Source of the DNA: Anaerococcus tetradius ATCC 35098
GTDB lineage: Bacteria; Bacillota; Clostridia; Tissierellales; Peptoniphilaceae
Direction of reading: 5' to 3'
Assembly: GCF_000159095.1 (NCBI RefSeq)
Contig: NZ_GG666296.1
Coordinates: 60,319 to 124,318, forward strand
Length of the DNA: 64,000 nucleotides
Part shown: positions 27,480 through 35,895 of the stretch, one piece after another
Position numbering within the stretch: the stretch's first letter is position 1
How the letters are laid out: each line of letters starts with the position of its first letter
Notes under the pieces: generated by a model
What the model was told of the DNA's origin: nothing
The model's input: only the letters and a program-made list of their open reading frames with translations
Databases searched by the model: none
Translations under genes and position numbers: made by a program

Positions 27480-29439
27480 CCGAAATGAAGGCAAGAAACC
27501 CCTATTATATTATTGGTTGATTGCCATAGTAATTTTCATAGTAATAAGATTTGCCTTAAACCCCATCGCTAAAGATGAGAGTGTTAAGGAAGTATCCTAC
27601 AGTCAGTTTGTAGAGATGATCAATCACGATCAAGTAACTGAAGTATCAAAAGATGATCAAAAATACACCTTCAAAGCCAAGGTGGATGGAGATGAAAAAG
27701 TCTACGAAACAGGTTTATGGCAAGACAAAGACCTTACAGAAAGGCTTCTAAAGGCAAAAGAAAAAAACGACAAACTAGTCTTTAGCCAAGAGATAGAAAC
27801 CAAGATGAATCCTTATCTATCCTTGTTCTTGACAAGTGTTTTGCCTTTGGTATTTATCTGGGTAATCTTCTACTTTGCATCAAGATCACTAACCAAAACC
27901 ATGGGTGGCCGTGGTGGCGGAGACTTCATGAATTTTGGCAAATCTAATGCCAAAATCTATGTAGAAAACAAAACAGGCAAGACCTTTAAGGATGTAGCAG
28001 GCCAAGAAGAAGCCAAGGATTCCCTAAGCGAAATAGTTGACTTCCTCCACAAACCTGGAAAGTACAAGGAAATAGGAGCTAAAGTTCCTAAGGGAGTGCT
28101 TTTGGTAGGCCCTCCAGGAACAGGAAAAACCCTTATGGCCAAAGCCGTAGCAGGTGAGGCTAATGTTCCATTCTTCTCTATATCAGGTTCTGAATTTGTT
28201 GAGATGTTTGTAGGTATGGGGGCAAGCAAGGTTCGTGACTTGTTCAAGCAAGCCAAGGAGAAGGCACCTTGTATAGTATTTATAGATGAGATTGATGCTA
28301 TTGGTAAAAAACGTGATGTTTCTGGTTATTCTGGAAATGATGAGCGTGAACAAACCCTAAACCAACTTCTTAATGAAATGGATGGTTTCGATGCGACAGA
28401 AGGAGTAGTTCTTCTAGCAGCAACCAATAGGCCAGAAATCCTAGACCCTGCCCTAACTAGACCAGGTCGTTTTGATAGGCAGGTACAAGTTGAACTTCCA
28501 GACCTAAAGGGTCGTGAAGACATACTAAAAGTTCATGCAAAAAACATAAAACGTGAAGATGACATAGACTATGAAGAAATTGCAAAAAGAACTGCTGGAA
28601 CAAGTGGTGCCGACCTTGCAAACATAGTTAATGAAGGAGCCCTTCGTGCAGTAAGGGAAGGACGTAAAAAGCTAACTCAAGAGGACCTAGAAGAATCAAT
28701 AGAGACAGTAATAGCTGGTCAACAAAAGAAAAATGCTGTAATAAGCGATGACCAAAAGAAAATAATAGCTTATCATGAAGTAGGACATGCTCTAGTTGCA
28801 GCTATCCAAACTCAAAAGACACCAGTAACCAAGATTACCATAGTTCCAAGAACTGGTGGAGCCCTAGGTTATACTATGACTGTGGATAAGGATGAGAAAT
28901 ACATCATGACCAAGCAAGAACTATTCGATGAAATAGTAACCTTCGCTGGAGGTAGGTCTGCAGAAGAGTTAATCTTTAATACCAAAACTACCGGAGCAAG
29001 TAACGATATCGAAAAAGCAACAGCAATAGCAAGGAATATGGTAACTATCTATGGTATGGATGATGAATTTGACTTTATGCAATTAGAACAAATCCAAGGA
29101 AGATACCTAGGCGGTCAAAGGGCTATGATAGTTTCTGACGGAACCGGCAATAAAATCGACGAGAAAGTTGCCAAAATCATATCCCAAGCCCATATGAGAG
29201 CTATCGAAATCCTCAAGGATAATCTAGACAAACTTCACGAAATTTCTGATTTCTTGCTCAAAGAAGAAACCATAACAGGTGAAGAATTTATGGCCATCCT
29301 AAATAAAAAAGGATCTGATCAGGCTGAGGTAGAACTTGCTCATGAAAGCAAAGAAGAAAAAAATAGTGAAGATTCTAAGCTGGAAAACGAAGAAAAAACA
29401 GAAGATCCTATCGAGGGCGATAAGAATAATATAGATTAA
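27472..29439 (+). CDS. ftsH: ATP-dependent zinc metalloprotease FtsH
   Basis: Membrane-bound AAA+ protease that degrades misfolded membrane and regulatory proteins. The 655-residue protein has two N-terminal membrane helices (about residues 12-30 and 105-125) around an extracytoplasmic domain, then the AAA domain with Walker A GPPGTGKT, Walker [10 protein letters not shown], the second region of homology ([21 protein letters not shown]), and the zinc site HEVGH. The C-terminal tail is acidic. Translational coupling to a MarR regulator is unusual for ftsH; here the regulator precedes it in the same operon. Confidence 0.97.
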   Translation: MFNRNEGKKPLLYYWLIAIVIFIVIRFALNPIAKDESVKEVSYSQFVEMINHDQVTEVSKDDQKYTFKAKVDGDEKVYETGLWQDKDLTERLLKAKEKNDKLVFSQEIETKMNPYLSLFLTSVLPLVFIWVIFYFASRSLTKTMGGRGGGDFMNFGKSNAKIYVENKTGKTFKDVAGQEEAKDSLSEIVDFLHKPGKYKEIGAKVPKGVLLVGPPGTGKTLMAKAVAGEANVPFFSISGSEFVEMFVGMGASKVRDLFKQAKEKAPCIVFIDEIDAIGKKRDVSGYSGNDEREQTLNQLLNEMDGFDATEGVVLLAATNRPEILDPALTRPGRFDRQVQVELPDLKGREDILKVHAKNIKREDDIDYEEIAKRTAGTSGADLANIVNEGALRAVREGRKKLTQEDLEESIETVIAGQQKKNAVISDDQKKIIAYHEVGHALVAAIQTQKTPVTKITIVPRTGGALGYTMTVDKDEKYIMTKQELFDEIVTFAGGRSAEELIFNTKTTGASNDIEKATAIARNMVTIYGMDDEFDFMQLEQIQGRYLGGQRAMIVSDGTGNKIDEKVAKIISQAHMRAIEILKDNLDKLHEISDFLLKEETITGEEFMAILNKKGSDQAEVELAHESKEEKNSEDSKLENEEKTEDPIEGDKNNID

Positions 29440-29444
29440 AAATT

Positions 29445-29477
29445 AGTCTCAGCCTTTATGGCTTGGGACTTTTTTTG
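29445..29477 (+). terminator. Terminator of marR-ftsH
   Basis: Stem AGTCTCAGCC / GGCTTGGGACT around a TTTAT loop followed by seven T. Confidence 0.9.
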
Positions 29478-29511
29478 ATAAAATTAATAACAAGAAATTT
29501 ATCCTTGATAA

Positions 29512-29539
29512 TTGACTATATTCTTGGAAAAGATAAAAT
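29512..29539 (+). promoter_or_regulatory. Candidate promoter of the Gate-domain membrane protein gene
   Basis: TTGACT (29512-29517) and TAAAAT (29534-29539) with a 16-base spacer. It lies about 140 bases before the start codon. The leader contains an imperfect hairpin (AAAGCT with AGCTTT and AAATT with AATTT, about 29593-29635) followed by five T, so transcription may be attenuated. Confidence 0.5.
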
Positions 29540-29681
29540 TTATCTAAGATTTAATAAGCAGATCTAAGCTTATAATTAATTACAATCTAAGAAAAGCTTT
29601 AAGTAAATTGCAATAATTTAAGGCAGAGCTTTTTGACTAAACAAAAATAAGCCACTAGTTGGTTAAAATACAGGAGCGTAT

Positions 29682-30821
29682 ATGAATAATGGATACAAGA
29701 AAAATATTAGCCTTGAAAACTTTATATTTATATTGATATTTTTTGGTAGTTTTGGCTGGATTGGATCTATTATGGGTCCTACAAATATGCTATCAACCGT
29801 AATGAACACAGCCTACAAACTCTTGATGGATACCTGCTTTTACATAATGGGTATATCCGTTGTGGCGGGTGCCTTATCTAGCCTATTTTCTGAATTTGGC
29901 TTTATTGCCCTAGTAGACATTCTCTTATCCAAGGTGATGAAACCTATCTATAATTTACCAGGAGCTTCATCCTTGGGGATTCTTAACTGTTATCTTTCAG
30001 ATAATCCAGCTATCCTAACCCTTGCTGATGAAGATAACTTCAAAAAATATTTTAAAAAATTCCAAATGCCAGCCCTTTGTAACCTGGGAACATCTTTTGG
30101 AATGGGCCTTATAGTAACTACAACAATGTTTGCCCTTCCTATACAAGGAGCTGTCAAGGCAGCCTTAATAGGAAATCTAGGAGCTATAGTAGGCTCTATA
30201 GTTTCTGTAAGACTAATGCTTAGATTTACAAAGAAATTCTATGGAACAGAAGATATGGTCGAAGTAGACAAGGTCGTAAGCGTTCCAGAAGGTCATAGGA
30301 TAATTAGGTCTGGCTCTGCTGGATCCCGTGCCATAGAAGCAATCCTCTATGGTGGTAAGAGGGGAGTAGATATGGGAGTTGCTATAATTCCTGGAGTAAT
30401 TACAATTTGTACAGTTGTAATGCTTTTAACTAACTCAGCACCACCAACAGGCTACACTGGAGAACTAAACCAAGGGGTGGCCTTTCTTCCTTGGCTTGGA
30501 GAAAAACTCTCCTTTATTCTAAGCCCTATCTTTGGATTTTCTAACGAATCATTCATAGCAGTGCCTATCACAGCCTTGGGATCTGCTGGGGCAGCCCTTG
30601 GTGTAGTAAAAGAATTCATAAACTCATCAACAGTAACAGGTAATGACATAGCAGTATTTACAGCAATGTGCATGTGTTGGTCAGGCTATCTATCAACCCA
30701 TATAGCTATGATGGATGCCCTAAAGACAAAAGAAATGACAAGCTCAGCGATTCTTTCCCATACCATAGGCGGTCTTTTCGCTGGCTTTGCAGCCCATATC
30801 TTTGCTATGCTTTTAATCTAA
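29682..30821 (+). CDS. Nucleoside-recognition (Gate) domain membrane protein
   Basis: A 379-residue integral membrane protein with about nine to ten hydrophobic segments. The patterns SSLGILNCYLSDNPAILTLADEDNF, NLGTSFGMGLIVTTTMF and the late ALGSAGAALGVVKEF match the Gate/nucleoside-recognition superfamily; the closest family I recognise is the CD0519/CD1768 type in clostridia. The substrate is unknown; the Gate fold includes nucleoside transporters and spore proteins. It stands alone with its own leader. The start ATG follows CAGGAG. Confidence 0.7.
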   Translation: MNNGYKKNISLENFIFILIFFGSFGWIGSIMGPTNMLSTVMNTAYKLLMDTCFYIMGISVVAGALSSLFSEFGFIALVDILLSKVMKPIYNLPGASSLGILNCYLSDNPAILTLADEDNFKKYFKKFQMPALCNLGTSFGMGLIVTTTMFALPIQGAVKAALIGNLGAIVGSIVSVRLMLRFTKKFYGTEDMVEVDKVVSVPEGHRIIRSGSAGSRAIEAILYGGKRGVDMGVAIIPGVITICTVVMLLTNSAPPTGYTGELNQGVAFLPWLGEKLSFILSPIFGFSNESFIAVPITALGSAGAALGVVKEFINSSTVTGNDIAVFTAMCMCWSGYLSTHIAMMDALKTKEMTSSAILSHTIGGLFAGFAAHIFAMLLI

Positions 30822-30963
30822 GTAAATAGCTAAGAGCTTTAAATAAACTCATATAAAAATAGTTAGTGAAGTAGGTATATTTAGGAGAGAAAATTTAACT
30901 GAAAAAATTTGGGCGAATTAATAAACAGGTGCTATAATAAATTTCTAAATATTTAAAAAGTGT

Positions 30964-31027
30964 AAAAAAACAGAAGCATATCCCGAGGCCTCTTTATTTG
31001 AGGCTCGGGTTATTTTCTTCTGTTTTT
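30964..31027. terminator. Bidirectional terminator between the Gate-domain gene and the metal ABC operon
   Basis: Outer stem CAGAAG / CTTCTG and inner stem CCCGAGGCCTC / GAGGCTCGGG with a TTTATTT loop. It is flanked by a T run on the plus strand (31023-31027) and an A run (30964-30970) that gives T on the minus strand. It ends the larE-to-ATPase operon from the right. Confidence 0.92.
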
Positions 31028-31750
31028 CTATTTGAAATATATGTGTCTATTACCATCAAAATCTCGGATATCAGTTTCCATGCCGAATATATCCATAAAC
31101 ATCTTCTCGTCCATTACTTCTTTTGATGAACCTTGTCTGTAGATTTTTTTGTTATTTATTAGGATTATATTGTCGGCGAATTTTTCTATCAAGGCTATTT
31201 GGTGGAGACTTATTAGACTTGTAAGTTTGAGTTTATAGGTTAAATCTTTTATTATTCTCATTATCTCATATTGATTTTTGAGGTCTAGGGCACTTACTGG
31301 CTCGTCTAAGAGGAGAATCTTAGGCTTTGCTACTAGGGCTTGGCCTATAAAGACTTTTTGGACTTCTCCTCCTGATAGCCTGTTGATGTATTTATCCCTA
31401 TATTCTCTAATATTTAGTAAGTCTAGGATATCTTCTACATCTTTTCTGTCTTCTTCGGTTATTCTTAGGGAAAGATTTGCTACCTTGCCTAACAAGATAG
31501 TCTCAAAAACTGTAAATTTGATTTTTGAGTTTATATTTTGGTTTAGATAGGATACCTTACCGTCAGTTTCAATTTCTCCTTGGTAGGATTTTATTCCACT
31601 TATTGCATTTAGGATTGTAGATTTGCCTGATCCATTTCTTCCCATCAATATATTTACCTTGCCTGCTTCTAGGCTAAAGGATATATCATCTATTATATTT
31701 CTATCATAAGAGATAGAGAGATTTTTTGCCTTAATCATTTTTACCTCCAA
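31028..31750 (-). CDS. ABC transporter ATP-binding protein, FecE type (probable nickel/metal-chelate uptake)
   Basis: A 240-residue ATPase with Walker A GRNGSGKST, Q-loop SYLNQN, signature LSGGEVQKV, Walker B KILLLDEPVSAL and the H-loop histidine in SLISLHQIAL. The frame from 31750 starts MEVKMIKAKN; the ATG at 31738 is a plausible alternative start. It overlaps the permease gene. It is the last gene of an operon headed by larE, larB and larC, which is the main reason to propose nickel or a nickel chelate as cargo. Siderophore or cobamide transport is the alternative. Confidence 0.88.
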   Translation of the reverse strand: MEVKMIKAKNLSISYDRNIIDDISFSLEAGKVNILMGRNGSGKSTILNAISGIKSYQGEIETDGKVSYLNQNINSKIKFTVFETILLGKVANLSLRITEEDRKDVEDILDLLNIREYRDKYINRLSGGEVQKVFIGQALVAKPKILLLDEPVSALDLKNQYEIMRIIKDLTYKLKLTSLISLHQIALIEKFADNIILINNKKIYRQGSSKEVMDEKMFMDIFGMETDIRDFDGNRHIYFK

Positions 31751-32699
31751 AGAAGAATATAAAGATTAGTGGTAGGCCTACTAGTGAGGCGATTATTCCT
31801 ATTGGAAGGATTGCCCCTGGTTTTATAATCTTTGAGAGGGCTGATGAAAATACTAACAGACTTGCCCCTGTAAGGGTCGATCCAAGTATGTAGTATCTTT
31901 GGTCTTCTCCTAAGATTTTTCTTGATATATGAGGGGCTATAACGCCAATAAAACCTATTACACCAGCAAAACTAACTCCTATTGATGAAAGGATGGATAC
32001 GATCATGAAGGTTTTAATCTTTAGGCCCTTTACGTCAACTCCTAGGCTTTTTGCCCTATCTTCACCGAAGCGAAGGGTAGTTAGCTTGTGGCTATCTCTA
32101 ATTATAATCACAAAGGCTATTAGGAAGGATATTAATAGGATTATAATCTGACTAGGTTTGGTATTTGATACCGAACCGAATAGCCAAAAGACTATGGATG
32201 ATAGGGTTTCATCTGTTGATACATATTGCATAAGACTTGTTAGGGAGTCAAAGAAAAATTTGACTGCTATTCCTGCAAGAATCATGGAACTGGTGTGGGC
32301 GAAACTTTTCCTAGATATGATATAGACAAAAATTATAGCCAAGATGGCGAAACCAATCGCTCCAAGGGATATAAAGTTTATTGAAAAACCGAGTATTAGG
32401 AAAAGTGATGCACCAAAGCCTGCCGCAGAAGAAACACCTAGGGTGAAGGGACTTGCTAGGGGATTGTCTAGGATAGTTTGCATACAAGCACCAGCAAGGC
32501 CCAAGATCATACCGAGGATTAAGGCTGTAGTCATCTCTGGCATCCTTATCTTAAAAAGGATGGTCCTTTGTAAATCGCTTAGACTTAGGAGATCTTTTGG
32601 GGCTAAGTTACCAACACCTATGAACAAATCAATTAATGAAATGGCTAGGGTGATTAGGGTAAGGATAAAAATTTTCTTATTCTTACTCATATTTAGCAA
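31731..32699 (-). CDS. FecCD-family ABC transporter permease
   Basis: A 322-residue permease with about nine to ten membrane helices. The family motifs are clear: GAAGF-like segment TLGVSSAAGFGASLFLI, GSVSNTKPSQI, LRFGEDRAKSLGVDVKGLK (the cytoplasmic coupling region) and FAGVIGFIGVIAPHISRKILGEDQR. It overlaps both neighbours (16 bases with the binding protein, 20 with the ATPase). A single permease gene implies a homodimer, as in BtuCD. Confidence 0.92.
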   Translation of the reverse strand: MLNMSKNKKIFILTLITLAISLIDLFIGVGNLAPKDLLSLSDLQRTILFKIRMPEMTTALILGMILGLAGACMQTILDNPLASPFTLGVSSAAGFGASLFLILGFSINFISLGAIGFAILAIIFVYIISRKSFAHTSSMILAGIAVKFFFDSLTSLMQYVSTDETLSSIVFWLFGSVSNTKPSQIIILLISFLIAFVIIIRDSHKLTTLRFGEDRAKSLGVDVKGLKIKTFMIVSILSSIGVSFAGVIGFIGVIAPHISRKILGEDQRYYILGSTLTGASLLVFSSALSKIIKPGAILPIGIIASLVGLPLIFIFFFGGKND

Positions 32700-33906
32700 A
32701 CCAACAGCCTTCGTACTTTATAGGCATAAAGTTTTGATAAAATTCCTCCATATCCTTATCAGGATCGATATCTTTGAAAAGATCAGGGTGGAAGGCTTTA
32801 GCTAGGGCTTCATAAGAATAAAAGTCTGACATATCACGAGCGACATTGTGACCTATTACGAAAAATTCTTTGTTTTTTATAGCTTTAAGGTTTGACCAAC
32901 CATCTCTTGTGTTGTATTTGGCGATTTTTTCTTCAACTTCTTTTTTGTTGACATCAAAGCCCATTCTTACTGCATCAGGTTTGTCAACCCATTGAGATCC
33001 AGTAATCACAATTATATCTGGGTCCTTGCTTAGGACAAATTCTTCTGAAAGTGGGCTTGCTTGTTTGGCTTCTAGGGCATCACCTGCTAGGTTGTGGCCA
33101 CCACAATCATTTACAATCTTACCCCACATAGTGTTGTTACCATAAGAGTTTCCGAATTTTACTTCTCCATCTTGGCCACATTCAAGAAATACATTTGGTT
33201 TATCTTTTGCTTCCTTTAGAGTGTTTGCAACGTGTTCTCTTTTTTCCTTATAGAAGGAATATAGTTTGTCGAAATTTTTGTCAAGACCTGTAGCCTTTGA
33301 TATTATCTCAGTTGACTTTAGGTGCTTGTCTAAATCTTGGCTGTGATAGTCTACATAGATAACTGGAAGATTTAACTTATCTTGGATAGAATCTAGTTGA
33401 GCCTTGTAAGAAACAGGAGCAATGATACCATCTGCATCGATAGATAGGAGCTCTTCTACTGAAAAGTCGTTGTCTGTAAAATTAGAAACTCTTTTAATCT
33501 TATCAAGCTCTGGAATTTGCTTTACTAATCTTTGATACAAGTCATTTCTATTTTTTCTTAGGCCATCATCCATGGCTGCGATTTTCTTGTAGAAATTATC
33601 CTTGTCTAGATACATCATTTGCATGAAAGGTCCACCAGAACCAGAGCCTTGGATAATTACCTTATCAAGAGGCTTATCTAGCTCAACTTTTCTACCTAGG
33701 ACATCTTCTATTACGATTTTTCCTTCAGTCTTCTTGTCGTCTTTCTTTTCAGAAGCTTCTTTTTTGCTGTCATCTTTTACATTTTCTTCTACTTTTGTTT
33801 CTTCCTTGTCAGTTTTTTCTGACTTTTGATTATTAGAGCCACAAGCACTTAGCATAAGAGCTAATATTGCTATTAGGCTTAAATTTCTTAAATTAAATTT
33901 TTTCAT
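32683..33906 (-). CDS. Metal-chelate ABC transporter substrate-binding lipoprotein (FecB/BtuF fold)
   Basis: A 407-residue lipoprotein. Starting from the ATG at 33906 (MKKFNLRNLSL) behind GGAG, it has a signal peptide with lipobox LSAC, Cys21 being the lipidated residue. A Lys/Glu-rich linker follows, then a Peripla_BP_2 fold (VIIQGSGSGGPFMQ to KYEGCWFAKYE). The late segments NSYGNNTMWGKIVNDCGGHNLAGD and DIIVITGSQW are family-like. The start region overlaps the end of larC, so nickel is the likely ligand; the sequence alone does not prove it. Confidence 0.88.
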   Translation of the reverse strand: MKKFNLRNLSLIAILALMLSACGSNNQKSEKTDKEETKVEENVKDDSKKEASEKKDDKKTEGKIVIEDVLGRKVELDKPLDKVIIQGSGSGGPFMQMMYLDKDNFYKKIAAMDDGLRKNRNDLYQRLVKQIPELDKIKRVSNFTDNDFSVEELLSIDADGIIAPVSYKAQLDSIQDKLNLPVIYVDYHSQDLDKHLKSTEIISKATGLDKNFDKLYSFYKEKREHVANTLKEAKDKPNVFLECGQDGEVKFGNSYGNNTMWGKIVNDCGGHNLAGDALEAKQASPLSEEFVLSKDPDIIVITGSQWVDKPDAVRMGFDVNKKEVEEKIAKYNTRDGWSNLKAIKNKEFFVIGHNVARDMSDFYSYEALAKAFHPDLFKDIDPDKDMEEFYQNFMPIKYEGCWFAKYE

Positions 33907-34330
33907 AATATTCTCCATAAATCATCTTCATTTTTTCAAATGCTTCTTTTATCGATAATTTTTTTGTCTTTGCCAAACTAAGGGCAGATTCATATTCAGG
34001 ATAAACATAAGTCTTATCCTTGTGAAAAACTTTTTTGTAGGAAATTTCTAGACCTTCATGGTCTATCTTAATAATCTCTCTTTCAAGAGTAGATCTTTCT
34101 ACTTCAATTTTTCTAATACCAATTGAGGTCGTGTTTGAAAATATAAGGTCTTCAACTTTTTCTATATTTTCCTTATCGCAAAGGATGGAAAGTTTGTAAG
34201 CGGGCCTGTTTTTTTTCATATAGATTGGTGTATAAAAGCAATCTCTAGCGATTTTCATAGCTTCACCCATCACATAGCCTAAAACTTCGCCACTTACATC
34301 ATCAAGGTTAGTTTCCGCCAGAATTAAGCT
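33893..34330 (-). CDS. larC: LarC C-terminal part (LarC2), nickel-pincer cofactor cyclometallase
   Basis: Encodes the C-terminal part of LarC, which inserts nickel into the pincer nucleotide. The frame runs from SLILAETNLDDVSGEVLGYVMGEAM through YKLSILCDKENIEKVEDLIFSNTTSIGIR to a stop at 33893. It has no good start codon of its own near its conserved beginning: the first ATG (34273) would cut off ETNLDDVSGEVLGYVM, which belongs to the family. It is joined to the N-terminal part by a probable -1 frameshift at the nine-A run. The end overlaps the binding-protein gene. Confidence 0.85.
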   Translation of the reverse strand, partial: SLILAETNLDDVSGEVLGYVMGEAMKIARDCFYTPIYMKKNRPAYKLSILCDKENIEKVEDLIFSNTTSIGIRKIEVERSTLEREIIKIDHEGLEISYKKVFHKDKTYVYPEYESALSLAKTKKLSIKEAFEKMKMIYGEYYEKI

Positions 34331-35148
34331 TTTTTTTTAGGATTTTCTATCTCCATTACCCTTAGGATGTTGGCGGATTTTTCAAAATCCTTATTGCCAG
34401 CACCCAGACCGATTTTCTTTATTGTAAATTCAGAAAGGCTTTCACCTTTAGAAAAATATCTTACGATTGCTGCACCAGTTGGAGTGACGTGCTCTCCATA
34501 GTCATCTACAATATTTATGCTGATATCAGAACCCTCAAGGATATTAACAACAGCAGGAACTGGTATTGGCATATAGCCATGGGCACATTTTTGCATGCCA
34601 CAGCCCTCGAAGAGCTTGGAGAAGTAAATATTATCAACCTCCAAGTCTTCAAGGAGCACACAAACTCCAAGAACATCTATTATAGAGTCGATTGCTCCAA
34701 CTTCGTGGAAGTGAACTTCTTTTTTGTCAATTCCATGAGCCTTGGCTTCAGCTTCTGCTATGATATTGAAAATTCCTAGGGCATCTTTCTTGACCCTATC
34801 GCTAAGAAGGTCTGAAGATGAGATGATTTTTTCGATATCGGAAATATTTCTGTGAAGATGGTGGTGGCAATGATCATGGTCATGATGATGGCCGTGATGG
34901 TGGTCGTGGTCCAAGTCACATTCATGATTATGATCATGATCTTTTGAAAGTTCATCTTCTAGGATTACATCAAAGTTATAGGCACAGATTCCCTTCTTAT
35001 TAACTCTATCAAAGACTAGCTCGTAGCCTTTTATATTAAGAGATTCAATAGCCTTGATTAATTTTTCCTTGGAGGCTCCTAGGTCTAAAAGAGCTCCTAT
35101 AGTCATGTCTCCAGCTATTCCTGAATACATTTCAAAATATAAATCCAT
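34324..35148 (-). CDS. larC: LarC N-terminal part (LarC1), nickel insertion protein
   Basis: The 274-residue zero-frame product begins MDLYFEMYSGIAGDMTIGALLDLG, a LarC hallmark. It carries a striking His-rich stretch (residues about 70-99, with more than a dozen histidines and two cysteines), which probably stores or delivers nickel. Family segments HFHEVGAIDSIIDVLG, CAHGYMPIPVPAVVNIL and GEHVTPTGAAIVRYF are present. Translation ends at TAA two codons after the A run unless ribosomes slip into the larC2 frame. It begins immediately after larB. Confidence 0.92.
   Translation of the reverse strand: MDLYFEMYSGIAGDMTIGALLDLGASKEKLIKAIESLNIKGYELVFDRVNKKGICAYNFDVILEDELSKDHDHNHECDLDHDHHHGHHHDHDHCHHHLHRNISDIEKIISSSDLLSDRVKKDALGIFNIIAEAEAKAHGIDKKEVHFHEVGAIDSIIDVLGVCVLLEDLEVDNIYFSKLFEGCGMQKCAHGYMPIPVPAVVNILEGSDISINIVDDYGEHVTPTGAAIVRYFSKGESLSEFTIKKIGLGAGNKDFEKSANILRVMEIENPKKKA
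34328..34339 (-). other. Programmed -1 ribosomal frameshift site in larC
   Basis: On the minus strand nine consecutive A (34338 to 34330) follow CCT and are followed by GCT TAA in the zero frame. A -1 slip on AAAAAAA gives AGC TTA ATT CTG, the LarC2 frame. The stop lies directly after the slip site. In Lactobacillus plantarum larC is likewise expressed by ribosomal frameshifting, so a regulated site is more likely than a mutation. Confidence 0.75.
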
Positions 35149-35895
35149 TTACTCCTCCTCTATTAGTTTATTTATTTGACAGCTAGCATAGGCTGCTCCG
35201 TAGCCATTGTCGATATTTACTACAGAAATTCCTTCGGCACAGGTTGATAGCATAGTTAAAAGAGCTGATATGCCCTTAAAGCTTGCTCCGTAACCTACTG
35301 AGGTAGGAACTGCTATGATTGGTTTATCGACTAGACCTGCAAGGACAGTAGCAAGGGCTCCTTCCATGCCAGCTATGGCTATTATTACATTGGCTTTTTT
35401 TATCTCGTCAATTTTACTTAACATCCTGTGGATACCAGATACGCCAATATCATAGTATCTGTTAACCTTGGCTCCGAAAAATTCTGCTGTGAGGGCGGCT
35501 TCTTCTGCGACGAATAAGTCAGCTGTTCCTCCAGTGCATACTGCTATATTGCCGATTTTCTCTCTGTTTTCGTATTCTAGGGAGATTATCCTAGCTGTTG
35601 GATTATACTTAGCATTAGGCAAGGCTTTCTTTACTAAGTCGTATTGGTCTTTGCTTGCCCTAGTGCCAATTACCGATTCATTTCTTTGGGCGAAGGCTTT
35701 AAATATTTCGACTAAGGCGAAGTCCTCCTTGCCTTGGCAGAAGATAGTTTCAGGAAAGCCCCTCCTATTTTTTCTTTGGAAATCTAATTTTGCTATATCT
35801 ATATCCTTGAAATTAAAATCCTTTAGGTAGGCTAGTCCTTCATCTATAGACATTTTTCCATTTTTGATATTTTCTAAAAATTCTTTATCATTCAT
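35149..35895 (-). CDS. larB: LarB, pyridinium-3,5-biscarboxylate mononucleotide synthase
   Basis: First enzyme of nickel-pincer nucleotide synthesis: carboxylates nicotinic acid adenine dinucleotide and releases AMP. The 248-residue protein has the AIR-carboxylase-like C-terminal domain (VCTGGTADLFVAEEAALTAEFFG, YDIGVSGIHRMLSKI, VIIAIAGMEGALATVLAGLVDKPIIAVPTSVGYGASFKG, VVNIDNGYGAAYAS) typical of LarB. It overlaps larE by 8 bases and larC follows at once. Confidence 0.94.
   Translation of the reverse strand: MNDKEFLENIKNGKMSIDEGLAYLKDFNFKDIDIAKLDFQRKNRRGFPETIFCQGKEDFALVEIFKAFAQRNESVIGTRASKDQYDLVKKALPNAKYNPTARIISLEYENREKIGNIAVCTGGTADLFVAEEAALTAEFFGAKVNRYYDIGVSGIHRMLSKIDEIKKANVIIAIAGMEGALATVLAGLVDKPIIAVPTSVGYGASFKGISALLTMLSTCAEGISVVNIDNGYGAAYASCQINKLIEEE

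Noticed and set aside
34489-34779. Plus-strand reading frame opposite larC
   Set aside because: Shadow of the conserved larC frame, no ribosome-binding site, biased composition.
34862-34942. His-codon-rich tract in larC as a simple-sequence repeat or CRISPR-like array
   Set aside because: It is in frame, encodes a metal-binding His-rich loop typical of nickel proteins, and has no repeat-spacer structure.
33893-35148. larC as a frameshifted pseudogene
   Set aside because: Both parts are fully conserved, the only defect is at a nine-A run followed at once by a stop, and larC frameshifting is an established mechanism in this family.
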